DNA of 64,000 nt from JACMLD01 sp044227095 (GCA_044227095.1 JBGAFV010000001.1:2046001-2110000); one strand, 5' to 3'. Counted from the first letter of the stretch, positions 45,425 through 54,363 are shown. Numbers and translations are program-made. Notes: generated by a model not told the origin, from the letters alone.

Positions 45425-48157
45425 ATGAGATCCATTTGCTTGCTGTTTACCATCTTATTATCTGTTCAGTTGCACGCCGCATCTCCACTCCAACCCGCAG
45501 CTCTCACCTGCGAATACATAGAAAATCCACTCGGTATAGACACAAAATCTCCACGCCTGAGCTGGAATTTTACAAGCACTGAAAGAAACCAGTTTCAATC
45601 TGCTTATGAAATAATAGTGAGCGATAAGATGGAAGACATGATTAAAGGAGTTGGTAAGTTTTGGACTTCGGGCAAAATAAATTCATCTCAAAATCTTCAA
45701 ATAGAATATGCCGGCAAACAATTGCAATCTTTCAGCAAATATTTATGGCGGGTAAGAATATACAATCAGCAGGGTGTAGCATCAGAATGGAGCACTGTTA
45801 GCTGGTTTGAAACAGCCATGCTTTCTTCTTCTGACTGGAAAGCCAAATGGATAAATGACGGCAGCAAAAACCCGGAACATGATGAAGACTATTATAAGCC
45901 CGACAGGATGCCTTTGCTTCGTAAATCATTCACACTAAATAAAAAGATAGCTTCTGCAAGATTATACATTAGCGGCGTTGGTTATTATGAAGCTTACCTC
46001 AATGAAAAAAAGATAAGCAATAACGTACTTGACCCGGGTTTTACCACTTATCGAAAGCAGGTAATGTATGTGGTGCATGATGTAACTGCACTGCTGGAAA
46101 AAAATGATAATACTGCTGTAATAATGCTGGGCAGCGGTTGGTGGAACCCATTGCCTTTTAAATTTTTTGGAAGATGGGATTTGCGGGATTACCAGCAAAC
46201 CGGAAGGCCTTGTGTAAAAGCAGAGCTGCATATACGTTATACTGATGGCACAGAAGAGTTAGTTGCAACAGATGAATCGTGGCAAACCGCCCCGGGGCCT
46301 ATAACGCAAAACAACGTGTACATAGGTGAGCATTACGATGCAACACTGGAACAAAAGAACTTGTATAGTTTTGTTCAAGACAAAAGCTTATGGCAAAATG
46401 CAATAGTAGTTCCTGGTCCTGATGGATTACTTACAGCACAAATGCAGCCCCCGATAAAGGTTACAAAAGTTGTTAAACCAGTTAAAATTATAAATTATAA
46501 GCCCGGTGTTTTCATTGCAGACATGGGCCAAAATTTTGCTGGCGTTGCAAACATTAAAGTAAAAGGCAAAGCAGGAACAACAGTTGTTCTACGATACGGC
46601 GAAGAATTACTTGCAGACGGTTCTTTAAATACCATGACTACTTCTGCCACGCAAATAAAAAAAGGCGGAATAAAATCACCGCCCGGTGCACCGGAATCTT
46701 TATGGCAGGAAGATCGGTATACTTTAAAAGGAGTGGGAATAGAAGAATGGCACCCGCGTTTTACGTTTCATGGTTTCCGTTATGTAGAGATTAGCGGTTG
46801 GCCCGGAACACCAACAGTAAATGATATTGAAGGATTACGAATGAATACAGACTTCTTGCAGAATGGATCATTTGCCTGTTCAGATGAAAATTTTAATAAA
46901 CTACACGAAGTTATTCAATGGACTTTTTTAAGCAATGTTTTTAGTGTACAATCTGATTGCCCCGGCAGGGAAAAAATGGGTTATGGCGCAGACATTGCAG
47001 TTACGGCCAATGCTTATATGTACAATTATAACATGGCCAATTTCTATAGCAAAACAGTAAAAGATTATGCAAATGAGCAACAAGCAGATGGCGGCATTAC
47101 AGAGATAGCCCCTTATACCGGTATTGCAGACAGGGGGTATGGTGGTGAATCTGGTCCGCTAGGATGGGAACTTGCTTTTCCTTACGTACAAAAGTTATTG
47201 TATGATATGTATGCCGACAAACGTATCATTGAAAACAATTACGAAGGCATAAAAAAACAAATTGCATTTCTTCAATCAAAAGCAAAGGATAATTTTTTCT
47301 ATTGGGATATAAGCGATCATGAAGCTTTAGATCCCAAACCGGAAGCATTAAGTGCTACTGCATTTTATTATCATCATGCAGTAATGGCTGCAGAGTTTGC
47401 AGGTATACTTGGAAAAATGGAAGATTCTGTTAAGTATGCAAAGCTTGCGAAAAATATAAAAGGATCGATAGCCGCAAAATTTTTGGTGCCTGGTACCGGT
47501 CGTTTTGATAATGGAACAGAAAGTGCACAACTGTTTGCATTGTGGTATGGACTAACTCCTGAAAAAGACAATAGCATGAAAGCATTGCTGCAGGAGTTTG
47601 AGCGGCATAACTGGCATGTATCAACGGGGATTTTTTCTACCAAATTTTTGTTTGATGTACTGCGTGAAAATGATATGAACGAGGAAGCATGTCGCATTGC
47701 ACAGCAAAAAGATTATCCAGGCTGGATAAATATGCTGAACAAAGGCGCCACAACTTTATGGGAAGCATGGCATGAGCCGGGCACTGTATATTCTGCTAAT
47801 CACCCCATGTTTGGATCTATAGATGAATGGTTTTATAGATCATTGCTGGGCATTAATGCTGCAGCGCCGGGATTCAAAAAAATAATTATTAAGCCACAAC
47901 CTGCGGGTGGTATTACCTGGGCAAAAGGAAGTTATCAGTCTGTAATGGGTGCAATTAAAAGCAACTGGAAAAAAGACGGCGATAAATTTAACCTGCAGGT
48001 AAGCATTCCGGCAAATACAAATGCTGTTGTGTATATTCCGGCAAAACAAAATAGCACAGTTACTGAAAATGGTAAACCGGTAGACGTAGTAAGGTTTGAA
48101 AAGAATTATGCAGTGGTAGAAATTGGTTCGGGTGATTATGTTTTTACAGTTAATTGA
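45425..48157 (+). CDS. GH78 alpha-L-rhamnosidase, copy 2
   Basis: 910 aa with signal peptide MRSICLLFTILLSVQLHAA. Domain order is as in the first copy: fibronectin-like (LTCEYIENPLGIDTKSPRLSW), binding domain (ARLYISGVGYYEAYLNEKK), catalytic barrel and C-terminal beta-domain. The acid motif is diverged, SDCPGREKMGYGAD instead of CPQRDERLGWTGD, with Glu516 at the equivalent place; the base motif ATTLWEAWHEPG gives Glu780. The active site is therefore probably intact but the aromatic position differs (Tyr for Trp), suggesting a different substrate context from copy 1. Confidence 0.88.
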   Translation: MRSICLLFTILLSVQLHAASPLQPAALTCEYIENPLGIDTKSPRLSWNFTSTERNQFQSAYEIIVSDKMEDMIKGVGKFWTSGKINSSQNLQIEYAGKQLQSFSKYLWRVRIYNQQGVASEWSTVSWFETAMLSSSDWKAKWINDGSKNPEHDEDYYKPDRMPLLRKSFTLNKKIASARLYISGVGYYEAYLNEKKISNNVLDPGFTTYRKQVMYVVHDVTALLEKNDNTAVIMLGSGWWNPLPFKFFGRWDLRDYQQTGRPCVKAELHIRYTDGTEELVATDESWQTAPGPITQNNVYIGEHYDATLEQKNLYSFVQDKSLWQNAIVVPGPDGLLTAQMQPPIKVTKVVKPVKIINYKPGVFIADMGQNFAGVANIKVKGKAGTTVVLRYGEELLADGSLNTMTTSATQIKKGGIKSPPGAPESLWQEDRYTLKGVGIEEWHPRFTFHGFRYVEISGWPGTPTVNDIEGLRMNTDFLQNGSFACSDENFNKLHEVIQWTFLSNVFSVQSDCPGREKMGYGADIAVTANAYMYNYNMANFYSKTVKDYANEQQADGGITEIAPYTGIADRGYGGESGPLGWELAFPYVQKLLYDMYADKRIIENNYEGIKKQIAFLQSKAKDNFFYWDISDHEALDPKPEALSATAFYYHHAVMAAEFAGILGKMEDSVKYAKLAKNIKGSIAAKFLVPGTGRFDNGTESAQLFALWYGLTPEKDNSMKALLQEFERHNWHVSTGIFSTKFLFDVLRENDMNEEACRIAQQKDYPGWINMLNKGATTLWEAWHEPGTVYSANHPMFGSIDEWFYRSLLGINAAAPGFKKIIIKPQPAGGITWAKGSYQSVMGAIKSNWKKDGDKFNLQVSIPANTNAVVYIPAKQNSTVTENGKPVDVVRFEKNYAVVEIGSGDYVFTVN

Positions 48158-48211
48158 GTGGCGAAGAACGGTAGCATTGATGTAGATACCGGCATTGGGA
48201 TTTCATAGCGT

Positions 48212-48227
48212 CATTCTTGCGTCGCAA
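48212..48227 (-). repeat. Partial copy E of the dispersed 20-mer
   Basis: cattcttgcgtcgcaa matches the first 16 bases of 461-480 except for the last base and shares its orientation. It lies between the GH78 gene and the hairpin array. Confidence 0.5.
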
Positions 48228-48260
48228 TCCGTTCATCGGTATATCAATATTGAGCATCGG

Positions 48261-48738
48261 GTTGCAGATTAAAATGCGTACAAGATTTTGCAATGGCGTG
48301 GCGATGGGCTTCACCCATCGCTGATTATACGTTGCCCTTTCAGGGCTATCATGCTAGCTCCGCAGGAGCGATGTATGTGAGCAATGAGTATAGCTCATTG
48401 CAATTTTTATCAGCCAAAAGGTTGCAGATTAAAATGCGTACAAGATTTTGCAATGGCGTGGCGATGGGCTTCACCCATCGCTGATTATACGTTGCCCTTT
48501 CAGCAATAGCATCTGCTAGCTCCGCTGGAGCGATGTATATGAGCAATGAGTGTAGCTCATTGCAATTTTTATCAGCCAAAAGGTTGCAGATTAAAATGCG
48601 TACAAGATTTTGCAATGGCGTGACGATGGGCTTCCACCCATCGCTGCTTATACGTTGCCCTTTCAGGGCTATCATGCTAGCTCCGCAGGAGCGATGTATG
48701 TGAGCAATGAGTATAGCTCATTGCAATTTTTATCAGCA
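48261..48738. repeat. Triple tandem array of 160-base hairpin-rich units
   Basis: Units start at 48261, 48421 and 48583 with gttgcagattaaaatgcg (periods 160 and 162). Each unit encodes several stems: cgatggg/cccatcg, gctcc/ggagc, gcaatgag/ctcattgc, and in units 1 and 3 gcccttt-type cagggc. Loops differ between units (gca versus gct; cttca versus cttcca) while the stems are kept; unit 2 has lost the gccctttcagggc stem. Open frames across this array are repeat-derived and are not called as genes. The rest of 48158-48808 has no gene. Confidence 0.8.
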
Positions 48739-48808
48739 AACACCGTAATTTTAAAACAACTAAGAACCGAAGAGTTATTTATTCTTAATTACTAATTGCT
48801 AATTACAA

Positions 48809-49918
48809 ATGTCTCAACCCGCTGCCAGCCTTACGCCTTCTAACCGATTGTTATCACTCGATTTTCTCCGTGGTTTTATTATGGTATTGCTAACAATGGA
48901 ATCAACCGGCCTTTATGGGTATTTGTTTGATAATACTGAAGGCACAGCGTTTCATTCTTTTATTAAACAGTTTACACATCATCCATGGAATGGATTGCAT
49001 TTTTGGGATTTGATACAACCTTCTTTTATGTTTATGGCCGGCACTGCCATGGCTTATTCACTCAATAAACAATGGAAAAGCGGCATGAGCTGGAACCAGT
49101 CATTTATAAAAATTGCTAAACGTTGCGGTTGGTTGTTTTTCTGGGGAGTATTAGATTATGCTGTTCGTCCTAAAGGATTGTCTTTTGAATTGTGGGATGT
49201 GCTTACGCAATTATCGTTTACCACCATGCTAGCGTTTTTAATTTTCAGGTGGAGCAATATGGCACAGATTGCAGTTTGTATAGCGTTGTTATTGTTTACA
49301 GAAATCTTATACCGCTTCACCCATGTACCTGGTTTTGATCAGCCGTTTACAGATCAGCACAACTTTGGCAATTATGTTGATTTGTTATTGATGAACAAAA
49401 TAAACAAAGGCGGATGGGTAGCCATTAATTGCATACCTACTGCAGTGCATACCATTGCAGGCGCACTTGCAGGCAAATTATTAATGTCTGATAAAAAGAA
49501 AATACCAACACTTTTATTATGGGCAGTAATTTGTTTTGTGTTAGGCTTTGGTTTAGACTGGCTGCACATAACACCTATCATTAAAAAAATAGCAACAAGT
49601 TCTTTTACAATTGCATCATTGGGCTGGTGCCTGTGTTTTTTAGCAGCAAGCTACTGGTGGATTGATGTAAAAGATCATCGCAGGCATTTGTTATTTTTTA
49701 CTATTGTTGGTATGAACTCCATTTTCATTTATATCTTCTTTGAAATTGTTGGCGACCGCTGGTTTACCGGCTATATAAGAAGCATATCAAACGGGGTGCT
49801 TGCATGGTTTAATACTCCGGAAATGCCAGCTTATATTATAGGGTCGCTATGCGTTTTTGCACTTGAGTGGTTACTTTGTTATTTTCTGTACAAGAAGAAA
49901 ATATTTTTTAAATTGTAA
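48809..49918 (+). CDS. Membrane acyltransferase, HGSNAT/NagX-like (DUF5009-type)
   Basis: 369 aa integral membrane protein with about 10 helices. The opening RLLSLDFLRGFIMVLLTMES and FWDLIQPSFMFMAGTAMAYSL are the landmarks of bacterial proteins related to heparan-alpha-glucosaminide N-acetyltransferase, which transfer an acyl group across the inner membrane to a sugar. Conserved His and Asp residues occur in the loops (HHPWNGLHFWD). It lies 32 bases before the GH97 gene on the same strand, so co-expression is likely. A glycan-acylating or transport role is inferred; the substrate is unknown. Confidence 0.75.
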   Translation: MSQPAASLTPSNRLLSLDFLRGFIMVLLTMESTGLYGYLFDNTEGTAFHSFIKQFTHHPWNGLHFWDLIQPSFMFMAGTAMAYSLNKQWKSGMSWNQSFIKIAKRCGWLFFWGVLDYAVRPKGLSFELWDVLTQLSFTTMLAFLIFRWSNMAQIAVCIALLLFTEILYRFTHVPGFDQPFTDQHNFGNYVDLLLMNKINKGGWVAINCIPTAVHTIAGALAGKLLMSDKKKIPTLLLWAVICFVLGFGLDWLHITPIIKKIATSSFTIASLGWCLCFLAASYWWIDVKDHRRHLLFFTIVGMNSIFIYIFFEIVGDRWFTGYIRSISNGVLAWFNTPEMPAYIIGSLCVFALEWLLCYFLYKKKIFFKL

Positions 49919-49950
49919 CCACGCTGTTGTAAAATTATAATTGTTGCTGT

Positions 49951-51927
49951 ATGAAATTTTTATTTGTGCTTCTCTGCGCAGTACCTGCTTTTTTTTCTAT
50001 ACCTGCTTCTGCTCAAAAAAATATAAAGGTCAGTTCTCCGGATGGCACTATTGTTTTTGCGTTTAGCCTTGTAAATAAATCAGCGCAATACAATGTGTAT
50101 TATAAAGGGAAGATATTAATAGAAAAATCTGCACTGAGTTTATCATTTCTTGATGGCGGAGATTTTAAAAACAATCTTGCCGTTGGTAAAACAATAATAG
50201 CCGACAAGGAAGAACATTACGAATTGGTTGTTGGCAAAACAAGATCTGTAAACGATCATTACCGTGAGGCAATAATTCCTTTAGAAGAAAAAGCATCGCC
50301 GTTCAGGCGTATAAACATTGCAGTGCGTGTATTTAATGATGGTGTTGCCTTTAGGTATGAAATTCCTTTGCAGAATAAATGGGTATCATATTCCCTTACT
50401 GATGAGCATACAGAATTTGCACTAAGCGGCAACCCGTTAGCAAAAGTTTTATTGTTGCCCAATTATACAAGCTCTCACGAGAATGAATATACCACAGCGC
50501 CAATACAAAGTATAAAAGAAGATACGTTGATGGATATGCCTGCATTGTTTGAGTTTCCGGGCAAAGTATATATGGGCATTACAGAAGCAGCTTTGCTTGA
50601 TTACGCAGGCATGTACCTTACAAGAAGCAACGGAAGGTTAAGGGGCGTGTTATCTCCGCTTCCGGGGCAAACGAATATAAAAGTAAAAGCAACGCTTCCT
50701 CACCATAGTCCCTGGCGGGTAATGCTTATTAGTGATCGCATAGGAACATTAATAGAATCAAACATCATTACCAGTTTAAATGAACCTTGTAAAATAAAAG
50801 ATGTATCGTGGATAAAACCCGGTAAAACAACTTTTCCGTGGTGGAATGGCAATGTAGTGCCTGATACTATTAATGCACCGGGCAATAATTTTGTTACCGA
50901 TAAATATTATATCGACTTCTGCGCCAGGAATAAAATTGAGTATCATTCTGTAGTTGAATATGGTTTGCATGAATGGTATGTAAATGATGGCGCAGGGTTT
51001 CAGCCCGGGCCGCATGCAGATCCTACAAAAGCTGTACCGGGGCTTGATATGAAAGAAGTGTGCGACTACGCAAAATCTGTTGGCGTTAATGTAAGGGTGT
51101 GGGTGCATTGGGCTGCATTGTATCCTAAGCTTGATAGCGCATTTGCGCAATTTGAAAAATGGGGATTGAGCGGTATGATGATAGATTTTATGGACAGGGA
51201 TGATCAGCTAATGGTAAACATGCAAACAGAAATGCTGGAAAAAGCGGCAGCGCATCACCTTCATGTGCAGTTTCACGGGGCATATAAACCAACGGGGCTT
51301 AACAGAACCTATCCCAACGAGTTTACCCGCGAAGGAACATTAAACTGCGAATGCAATAAATGGGGAACACGCATGAATGTTGATCACGACATTAATTTTC
51401 CTTTTACCCGCATGCTGGCAGGCGCAACTGATTTTCATCTTGGTGGTTTTAGGGCGGTGCCGGATTCTTTGTTTGTAGTGCAGTACACAAGGCCGTTGTC
51501 TAAAGGTACACGTTGCCATATGCTGGGTATGTATGTAGTGCTGGAAAGTTATCTCGGTATGGTATGCGATTATCCTGAAGCATACGAAGGACAGCCGGGA
51601 TTTGATTTTTTAACGCAAGTGCCAACGGTATGGGATGAAACAAAAGTTTTAAATGCAGAACCTGATGGCTACATAACCATTGCACGCCGTAAGAATACAG
51701 ACTGGTTTGTTGGCAGCATTAATAACCATGAAGAAAGAGAACTGGATATTAAGTTTAATTTTTTACCAGAGGGAAAATACGAAGCAACTATTTATACTGA
51801 TGCTGCAGATGCAAATATTCATCCTAATAACCTTGTAAAAGAAATAAGAACGGTTACAAATAAAGACAATATAAAAATACAAATGAAGAAAGGCGGGGGA
51901 GAAGTGATGCGGTTTCGAAGATTGTAG
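49951..51927 (+). CDS. GH97 family glycoside hydrolase, probably retaining type
   Basis: 658 aa secreted enzyme (signal peptide ending IPASAQ). The N-terminal beta-super-sandwich (SPDGTIVFAFSL, NDGVAFRYE) precedes a TIM barrel beginning WIKPGKTTFPWWNG, then a C-terminal beta-domain. The segment GMMIDFMDRDDQ, with Asp412, matches the position of the Asp nucleophile in retaining GH97 alpha-galactosidases, and FHGAYKPTGLNRTYPNEFTREG follows as in that subgroup, rather than the inverting SusB-like glucosidases. Alpha-galactosidase activity is therefore the best guess. Confidence 0.85.
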   Translation: MKFLFVLLCAVPAFFSIPASAQKNIKVSSPDGTIVFAFSLVNKSAQYNVYYKGKILIEKSALSLSFLDGGDFKNNLAVGKTIIADKEEHYELVVGKTRSVNDHYREAIIPLEEKASPFRRINIAVRVFNDGVAFRYEIPLQNKWVSYSLTDEHTEFALSGNPLAKVLLLPNYTSSHENEYTTAPIQSIKEDTLMDMPALFEFPGKVYMGITEAALLDYAGMYLTRSNGRLRGVLSPLPGQTNIKVKATLPHHSPWRVMLISDRIGTLIESNIITSLNEPCKIKDVSWIKPGKTTFPWWNGNVVPDTINAPGNNFVTDKYYIDFCARNKIEYHSVVEYGLHEWYVNDGAGFQPGPHADPTKAVPGLDMKEVCDYAKSVGVNVRVWVHWAALYPKLDSAFAQFEKWGLSGMMIDFMDRDDQLMVNMQTEMLEKAAAHHLHVQFHGAYKPTGLNRTYPNEFTREGTLNCECNKWGTRMNVDHDINFPFTRMLAGATDFHLGGFRAVPDSLFVVQYTRPLSKGTRCHMLGMYVVLESYLGMVCDYPEAYEGQPGFDFLTQVPTVWDETKVLNAEPDGYITIARRKNTDWFVGSINNHEERELDIKFNFLPEGKYEATIYTDAADANIHPNNLVKEIRTVTNKDNIKIQMKKGGGEVMRFRRL

Positions 51928-51969
51928 CTTGTGTAACCACAGAGACAAGGGAAACACAGAGCGGCACAG

Positions 51970-52257
51970 GTTTGTCTATTGTGTTTCTATTGTTCCTATG
52001 AGGTAAAATGTTTTTTCACTTCTTCACCACATAGTATCATAGAAAGATAGGAGTACATAGGGTTTGTCTATTGTGTTTCTATTGTGCCTATTGTTCCTAT
52101 GTGGTAAAATGTTTTTCACTTCTTCACCACATAGTATCATAGAAAGATAGGAGTACATAGGGTTTGTCTATTGTGTTTCTATGTGCCTATTGTTCCTATG
52201 TGGTAAATTGATTCTTCAACACATAATATCATAGAAACATAGGGTCACATAGATTTA
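51970..52257. repeat. Tandem array of ~100-base ctatgtgg/ccacatag units
   Basis: Units start gtttgtctattgtgtttct at 51970, 52062 and 52162 (periods 92 and 100). Each contains the inverted pair ctatgtggt/accacatag around a tttttcacttcttc-like centre, plus tttctat/atagaaa. An isolated relative is at 34983. The array is bracketed by aaccacagagaca (51935-51947) and its near-complement tgtctccgtggtt (52412-52424). No gene is seen in 51928-52425. Confidence 0.75.
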
Positions 52258-52334
52258 TTGCTAACAGTTCTTCTTATTTAAAGTCCACGGGATGCTTACA
52301 GCATGACAGTGCGTTGATGTATGATTTGCTGCAG

Positions 52335-52354
52335 AAGTGTGCGACGCAAGAATG
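52335..52354 (+). repeat. Dispersed 20-mer, copy C
   Basis: aagtgtgcgacgcaagaatg is the exact reverse complement of 461-480. It lies in the gap between the GH97 gene and the cyclophilin gene. Confidence 0.7.
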
Positions 52355-52425
52355 TTGAGTAATGTTCAAATGCTGGAAACAAAAAATCCGTGGAAACTTC
52401 CGTGTACCCAATGTCTCCGTGGTTA

Positions 52426-53013
52426 TTAGAGGCGCACAATATTTATAATCGGCACAGGCGGATCAAAAGCTTCAAAATGATAATTGTAGCTATGAATTTT
52501 GTTTACAACAGACATTCCTTTTACAACTTTTCCAAAAGCCGCATAACCTTCACCGTCAGGATTGTTATCGCCACCATAATCAAAACCCGGCTGATCGCCG
52601 ATACAAATAAAAAATTCTGTTGTAGCAGTACCCGGTTCCATTCTTGACAATGAAAACACGCCATCTTTATGCAGGATATGCGTTTTGTTTGTGCCTTCAT
52701 GCGGAATGCCAGGTAATGAAGTTGCCCTTTTGTAATCTGTTTTCCAAATGCCGCCCTGTATGAGATTTGCCTTAAACGCATTCATTATTTGATTATCGTC
52801 GGCAAGCACACGATAAAAATTTCCATTCTTGTAATAACCAGCATCTACATACGATAAAAATGCTTTTACAGTAAGCGGTGCCTGATCCGGGTACAATTCA
52901 ATTTCAATATCTCCGGCTATCGTTTTAATAACAATGTGCGGATTTTTATAAACAGGCGAAGAGCATGTAACAAACAAACAGGCAAACAGCAATAATGCAA
53001 AACAGTATTTCAT
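52426..53013 (-). CDS. Cyclophilin-type peptidyl-prolyl cis-trans isomerase lipoprotein
   Basis: 195 aa. The N-terminus MKYCFALLLFACLFVTCSS has a lipobox-like end (Cys17), so a periplasm-facing lipoprotein is predicted. Cyclophilin landmarks are IVIKTIAGDIEIELYPDQAP, NFYRVLADDNQI, a SLSRMEPGTATTEFFICIGDQP core and AAFGKVVKGMSVV; this is the bacterial PpiA/B-like branch that accelerates proline isomerisation during folding of exported proteins. Length is normal for a lipoprotein form. It is transcribed leftwards, probably together with the upstream lacI gene (58-base gap). Confidence 0.88.
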   Translation of the reverse strand: MKYCFALLLFACLFVTCSSPVYKNPHIVIKTIAGDIEIELYPDQAPLTVKAFLSYVDAGYYKNGNFYRVLADDNQIMNAFKANLIQGGIWKTDYKRATSLPGIPHEGTNKTHILHKDGVFSLSRMEPGTATTEFFICIGDQPGFDYGGDNNPDGEGYAAFGKVVKGMSVVNKIHSYNYHFEAFDPPVPIINIVRL

Positions 53014-53071
53014 TCGTTATAATAAAAGGATAAAATAAAAATTGAAAAGCAAAAATATACAAAAACTGTTT

Positions 53072-54091
53072 TTATGATTTGCTGTTAACAATCAGCGTAG
53101 GTTCAACATTAATTTGTGCAAATGGCATTGTTAAACGTTCTTCTTCGTTTTTGTTTAGTAACTGTAATAACACATCAGTAGCTTTTTGTCCCTGCTGGTA
53201 AGGATATTGTTCCAGCGATGCCATTGGCGGAAATGCGGTATGCGTACTAAAAGGAAGATTTGCATAACTCACAAAGCGGATGTCTTTGTTTATCTTCAGT
53301 TTTTTCTTTTTTGCATATTGCACAGCATCCAGCATCACATAATCGTTGAAAGTTACAATAGCATCGGGCTTTCTTTTAGCAGCAAGCAACTGTTCCATTG
53401 CAGCATAAGTTCCCTTTTGCGATAAATCGGAATTTACAATTAATGAGGGATCAAATTTGAGGCGGTTGTTGGTAATGGCTTCTATATAACCCTGCTTTCT
53501 TTGCCTGCTGGCCAGTAATTTTTCCGGGCCGTTTATCATGCCAATGGCACGGTATTTTTTTTTCAATAAAAAACCCACGAGCTGTACAGTACCAGATTGC
53601 ATATTGCATGCTACGTAATGAATGTTTTCAATGTCTGGAATCCTGTCAAAAAAAACAACGGGTATATTGTATTTGGCCAGGGTTTTAAAGTGATCGTAGT
53701 TTTGTGTATTCTTTGCAAGCGAAACAATCAATCCATCTACCTGGTGATCTTTCATGGTAGTTACAATTCGCTTTTCTCTTTCTTCATCGTCGTGGCTTTG
53801 CCCCATCAGCACAATGTATTTATTGCTATTGGCAGTATCTTCTATACCACTGATGGCCGATGCAAAAAAAGCTTCAGAAAGTTCTGGCAGGATAACGCCA
53901 ATGGTAAATGTTTTTTTCTGCTGAAAAAAGATAGCCCGCTGGTTGGGTTCGTAATTAAGTTCTGTAGCGAGGGCCTGCACCCGTGTTTTAGTGCGCAAAC
54001 CAATGCTTTCATGATTGTGCAAAGCCCTGGATACTGTAGATACAGAAATATTCAGGCGCCGGGCAATTTCTTTTATGGTTGTTACAGACAC
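53072..54091 (-). CDS. LacI-family transcriptional regulator
   Basis: 339 aa. The N-terminal helix-turn-helix (TTIKEIARRLNISVSTVSRALHNHESIG) and hinge (ELNYEPNQRA) are standard, followed by a periplasmic-binding-protein-like sensor domain beginning FTIGVILPELSEAFFASAI with FFDRIPDIENI and a late SLEQYPYQQG. Such proteins repress sugar-utilisation genes until a sugar binds. A perfect CG-centred palindrome (54193-54206) of the kind LacI-family proteins bind lies about 100 bases upstream of its start, between it and the divergent GH123-like gene, making autoregulation plus control of that gene likely. Confidence 0.93.
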   Translation of the reverse strand: MSVTTIKEIARRLNISVSTVSRALHNHESIGLRTKTRVQALATELNYEPNQRAIFFQQKKTFTIGVILPELSEAFFASAISGIEDTANSNKYIVLMGQSHDDEEREKRIVTTMKDHQVDGLIVSLAKNTQNYDHFKTLAKYNIPVVFFDRIPDIENIHYVACNMQSGTVQLVGFLLKKKYRAIGMINGPEKLLASRQRKQGYIEAITNNRLKFDPSLIVNSDLSQKGTYAAMEQLLAAKRKPDAIVTFNDYVMLDAVQYAKKKKLKINKDIRFVSYANLPFSTHTAFPPMASLEQYPYQQGQKATDVLLQLLNKNEEERLTMPFAQINVEPTLIVNSKS

Positions 54092-54192
54092 TGTACTGTT
54101 ATTGAATAATTAATTACAGATTAAAATTACGATTTTGAAAATAAGCCTGTGGCAGGTTTTTAGTAAAGAAAGTAAAAACCCGTTAAAAATAG

Positions 54193-54206
54193 CGCAAACG
54201 TTTGCG
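54193..54206. promoter_or_regulatory. Candidate LacI-family operator
   Basis: cgcaaacgtttgcg is a perfect 14-bp palindrome with the central CG typical of LacI/GalR operators. It sits in the divergent gap between lacI and the GH123-like gene, 26 bases upstream of a -7 box, so binding there would be expected to affect rightward transcription. Confidence 0.75.
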
Positions 54207-54231
54207 TATGCGGCAAATAGCGATACATAAT

Positions 54232-54239
54232 TATATTTG
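54232..54239 (+). promoter_or_regulatory. Candidate Bacteroidota -7 promoter box
   Basis: tatatttg is an exact TAnnTTTG match. The only nearby TTTG for a -33 box is within the operator (54201-54204), 27 bases upstream, longer than the usual spacing, so the -33 element is not convincing. Transcription would start near 54246. Confidence 0.45.
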
Positions 54240-54242
54240 AAT

Positions 54243-54363
54243 ACCTGCCTGAGAGACAGGTGCGCAGTTGAAAACCTGGATGATAGCAGAACGGATTTTA
54301 ATAACAAACAGGATGAGCAACAACTAGGAATCCCGCAAGGTCAGACTGCGGGATTTCTTTTTT
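54243..54363 (+). ncRNA. Candidate structured leader or small RNA ending in a terminator
   Basis: From the predicted start near 54246 the transcript would hold hairpin acctg...caggt (54243-54261), a possible cctg/cagg pairing (54275-54278 with 54309-54312) and the terminator at 54329-54363. The word cgcagt (54263-54268) is complementary to actgcg in the 3' arm of the terminator, so an alternative antiterminator fold of at least 6 bp exists. The gene 100 bases downstream would be switched by this choice. It could equally be an independent small RNA. No known riboswitch class is matched. Confidence 0.45.
54329..54363 (+). terminator. Intrinsic terminator upstream of the GH123-like gene
   Basis: Stem aatcccgca (54329-54337) with tgcgggatt (54347-54355), a 9-base loop and a T-rich tail through 54363. 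It points rightward, and no gene ends just before it on the plus strand, so it terminates a short leader rather than a coding transcript. Confidence 0.8.

Noticed and set aside
48261..48738. Possible CRISPR array
   Set aside because: Units are ~160 bases of continuous repeated sequence without short direct repeats separated by unique spacers, and no cas genes are present.
48293..48795. Short open frames on both strands in the hairpin array
   Set aside because: They repeat with each repeat unit (for example CNGVAMGFTHR) and follow repeat boundaries, so they are by-products of the repeats, not genes.
54243..54300. Possible TPP riboswitch (cctgagaga and aacctggatgatagcag words)
   Set aside because: The words only loosely resemble the TPP consensus (CTGAGA, CCTGATC...), the order and pairing do not fit, and no thiamine gene is downstream.
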